Source: Candidatus Pelagibacter sp. (lineage in GTDB: Bacteria > Pseudomonadota > Alphaproteobacteria > Pelagibacterales > Pelagibacteraceae). From it: a stretch of DNA of 7,637 bases. The stretch covers positions 1-7,637 of the forward strand of contig JAOHHF010000021.1 of assembly GCA_028099475.1 (NCBI GenBank). The letters are read 5' to 3'. The translations under genes and the position numbers were made by a program. The notes beneath the pieces are model-generated. The model was given only the letters and a program-made list of their open reading frames with translations, did no database searches and was not told where the DNA came from. Each line of letters opens with the position of its first letter. Positions within the stretch are counted from its first letter, which is position 1. Positions 5,989 through 7,637 of the stretch are shown here, piece by piece.

Positions 5989-6651
5989 TCATTTTATACT
6001 TTTTAAACACTCAATTGCAGCATTTTGTTCTGCATCTTTTTTAGATTTACCTGACCCGATAAAATATTTTGTGTTAGGAAGTTTTACTCCGACCTTAAAC
6101 AATGGTTTATGTCGAGGTCCAATGTTTGAAATTAATTTGTAAGTTGGTAGTTTTTTAAAGTTTTTTAAAGTTAATTCTTGTAATTTTGTTTTGGCATCAA
6201 TTTGCGTAATAACACTTTGTGCAATCTTTTTTTTCCATAGATTTAAAATTACGTTTTCAACTTTACTAAAACCCTTATCTAGATAAATAGCACCAATTAA
6301 AGCTTCACAACTGTCAGATATAATTTTATCTTCAATTTTAATTTTTTTATTATTTGGATTAAAAGTAAGTATAAATTTATCTAAACTAATATTCTTAGCT
6401 ATTTCTAGGCAAGTTTTCTTATTAACTAATGATGCAAATTTTTTATCAAGAATACCTTCTTTTTCATTTGGGTATGTCTCTAAAAGTTTTTTGGCAACAA
6501 CCAGCCCTAGCACTCTATCACCTAGAAATTCTAACTTCTCATTATTTTTATTGGTATCAAAACTTTTATGTGTAAGTGATTGAATTAATAAATCTAAATT
6601 TTTAAATTTTACATTTATGTTTTTTTGTAAATCTTGATAGTTAATTTTCAT
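5989..6651 (-). CDS. rnc: Ribonuclease III
   Basis: Double-strand-specific endoribonuclease that processes rRNA precursors and some mRNAs. The 220-residue protein has an N-terminal RNase III domain with the signature NEKLEFLGDRVLG (37-49; catalytic Glu41 and Asp45) and SDSCEALIGAIYLDKG (112-127; Asp113 and Glu116), then a C-terminal double-stranded RNA-binding domain from about 151, with DAKTKLQEL, PTYKLISNIGPRHKPLF and the basic GSGKSKKDAEQNAA (199-212). All metal-binding acidic residues are present, so an active enzyme is expected. I chose ATG 6651, which shares its A with the lepB stop (TGATG), giving termination-reinitiation coupling; a TTG immediately upstream would add one residue. A 10-bp tandem duplication lies in the linker between the two domains. 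Confidence 0.97.
   Translation of the reverse strand: MKINYQDLQKNINVKFKNLDLLIQSLTHKSFDTNKNNEKLEFLGDRVLGLVVAKKLLETYPNEKEGILDKKFASLVNKKTCLEIAKNISLDKFILTFNPNNKKIKIEDKIISDSCEALIGAIYLDKGFSKVENVILNLWKKKIAQSVITQIDAKTKLQELTLKNFKKLPTYKLISNIGPRHKPLFKVGVKLPNTKYFIGSGKSKKDAEQNAAIECLKSIK
6150..6172. repeat. Tandem 10-bp repeat inside rnc
   Basis: The unit GTTTTTTAAA occurs twice in a row at 6150-6169 and begins a third time (GTT, 6170-6172). On the coding strand it encodes LTLKNFKKL at the join between the RNase III domain and the RNA-binding domain. Because 10 is not a multiple of 3, gain or loss of one unit would shift the frame and remove the RNA-binding domain while leaving the catalytic domain. Confidence 0.85.
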
Positions 6652-7388
6652 CAATTAATTTTACTAAACGATCTATTTAATCTTATAGTTTTATGCCATT
6701 TCCAAAAAGCAAAAATACTTCCTATATTTTTATCAGATGAAAAAAAAATAAATTGAGCTTTACCCACTAAATTATCTTTATGAACATATCCAACACTTGA
6801 TAAAAACCTACTATCCTTAGAACAATCTCTATTATCTCCTAAAAAAAAATAATGATTTTTAGGAACTGTAAATTCATCAGAGTTTTGATAAGTATAATCC
6901 TTTAAATAAACTGTATGAAATCTTTTGCCATCAGGTAATTTTTCTTCAAATCTGTAAACATCAATTGTTTTGTTACCACAATATATTTTTGTTTTATTTT
7001 TAATTTTAGATTTTAATATTTCATTACTGTTAAGATATAAATTTGCATTTATGAATTGTATTTTGTCACCAGGAAGTCCTATCAATCTTTTGATATAATC
7101 TGTTCTATTATCTGCTGGAGTTTTAAAAACTATCACATCACCTCTTTTTGGACTCGTAAACATAATTCTTTTGTCAAGAATTGGTGGACTAAACGGAAAT
7201 GAATGTTTGCTATATCCATATGAGTATTTAGTTACAAACAATCTGTCTCCTACGAGAAGTGTGGGTTCCATTGAAGAAGATGGTATATAAAAAGGCTGAA
7301 TAAATAAAGATCTTATAACAACAGCAATAATTAAAGCATAAAATAAAGTTTTTATATTTTCAGAAAAAAAATTTTTATCTAATTTCAT
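6651..7388 (-). CDS. lepB: Signal peptidase I
   Basis: Membrane-bound serine protease that removes signal peptides from exported proteins on the periplasmic side. The 245-residue protein has one N-terminal membrane segment (about residues 13-31, [17 protein letters not shown]), followed at once by [14 protein letters not shown] with nucleophile Ser39, then [10 protein letters not shown] (82-91) and [12 protein letters not shown] (97-108) with general base Lys100, and the [12 protein letters not shown] box (184-195). All S26-family catalytic residues are present. A short N-terminus with a single membrane segment matches alphaproteobacterial enzymes rather than the two-segment E. coli form. The ATG at 7388 overlaps the acpS stop as ATGA, and its own stop overlaps the rnc start, so all three genes are translationally coupled. 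Confidence 0.97.
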   Translation of the reverse strand: MKLDKNFFSENIKTLFYALIIAVVIRSLFIQPFYIPSSSMEPTLLVGDRLFVTKYSYGYSKHSFPFSPPILDKRIMFTSPKRGDVIVFKTPADNRTDYIKRLIGLPGDKIQFINANLYLNSNEILKSKIKNKTKIYCGNKTIDVYRFEEKLPDGKRFHTVYLKDYTYQNSDEFTVPKNHYFFLGDNRDCSKDSRFLSSVGYVHKDNLVGKAQFIFFSSDKNIGSIFAFWKWHKTIRLNRSFSKIN

Positions 7389-7637
7389 TTAGTTTGAATT
7401 ATTGCAAATGCTGTTGAGTAGTCTTTTTCATCAGAAATAGATAGGAAGCAATTAAAATTTTTAACATTAAATTTCTTTTGGACTATTTTGGTGATTTTCT
7501 TATTTTTTGTGTAATAAGGTTTGCCCAATTTATCATTAATTACCTCTATATCTTTAAAATTAAGATTATTTCTGAATCCTGTGCCCAATGCTTTAGCAAA
7601 AGCCTCTTTTGCTGCAAATCTTTTAGAAAAAAAACTA
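7385..7637 (-). CDS. acpS: Holo-[acyl-carrier-protein] synthase, 5'-truncated by the window edge
   Basis: Transfers 4'-phosphopantetheine from coenzyme A to acyl carrier protein, activating it for fatty acid synthesis. The frame stays open to the window edge, giving 83 visible residues of about 125-130. The N-terminal GxDIV segment with one metal-binding Asp lies outside. What remains is diagnostic: [19 protein letters not shown] with the metal-binding Glu in the KEA motif, [12 protein letters not shown], and the C-terminal [16 protein letters not shown] matching the usual S-(S/T)-D-x-x-Y-A-A-V end. A TTG at 7588 inside ALGTG could be mistaken for a start but lies in the conserved helix. The stop overlaps the lepB start (ATGA). 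It is the most upstream visible gene of the acpS-lepB-rnc-recO cluster; pdxJ often precedes it in related bacteria. Confidence 0.94.
   Translation of the reverse strand, partial: SFFSKRFAAKEAFAKALGTGFRNNLNFKDIEVINDKLGKPYYTKNKKITKIVQKKFNVKNFNCFLSISDEKDYSTAFAIIQTK

Noticed and set aside
5864..6142. 92-codon plus-strand frame
   Set aside because: Runs antisense across the recO start and rnc end, both well supported; its composition is that of a shadow frame.
1..7637. Search for mobile elements, CRISPR arrays, tRNAs, toxin-antitoxin pairs or a defence cluster
   Set aside because: No matching repeats, cloverleaf sequences or protein motifs were seen; almost every base lies in a recognised housekeeping gene.

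Overview
The window is very AT-rich and almost all coding, with genes that abut or overlap by a few bases and few recognisable Shine-Dalgarno motifs. The protein set and gene pairings (acpS-lepB-rnc-recO; glyA-nrdR-ribD; ribE-ribB) fit an alphaproteobacterium with a streamlined, low-GC genome. SAR11/Pelagibacterales is my best guess, from style and remembered family sequences rather than any search. There are no tRNA or rRNA genes, CRISPR arrays, insertion sequences or phage genes, and I see no defence or otherwise novel multi-gene system.

Layout: (1) 1-1046, plus strand: the C-terminal part of riboflavin synthase (ribE), then ribB (3,4-dihydroxy-2-butanone-4-phosphate synthase), overlapping by 14 nt. 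(2) 1028-4238, minus strand, transcribed leftward from a small divergent promoter region: a 2-oxoglutarate/Fe(II) oxygenase-like protein, rpiB, glyA, nrdR and the deaminase half of ribD, packed with gaps of 1-3 nt or overlaps. (3) 4239-4311: the only real intergenic region, 73 bp, with near-symmetric divergent -10 elements. (4) 4312-5301, plus strand: hemB. (5) 5302-7637, minus strand: acpS (partial), lepB, rnc and recO, a translationally coupled cluster whose last stop codon directly abuts that of hemB.

The most notable observation is around 1030-1060. ribB and ribD run into each other tail to tail and both are cut: ribB lacks its last helix and any GTP cyclohydrolase II-like domain, and ribD lacks its reductase domain. 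In related genomes nrdR, ribD, ribE and ribBA usually lie in the same direction. This is therefore an inverted fold-back joint with missing intervening sequence. It is either one end of a real inversion or, more likely, an amplification/assembly chimera.

Metabolically the window links riboflavin synthesis (ribD, ribE, ribB), one-carbon metabolism (glyA), pentose phosphate interconversion (rpiB), haem synthesis (hemB), ribonucleotide reductase control (nrdR), acyl carrier protein activation (acpS), protein export (lepB), RNA processing (rnc) and recombinational repair (recO). The gene with least-known function is the oxygenase at 3597-4238. NrdR has unusual C-x-C spacing in both halves of its zinc ribbon.
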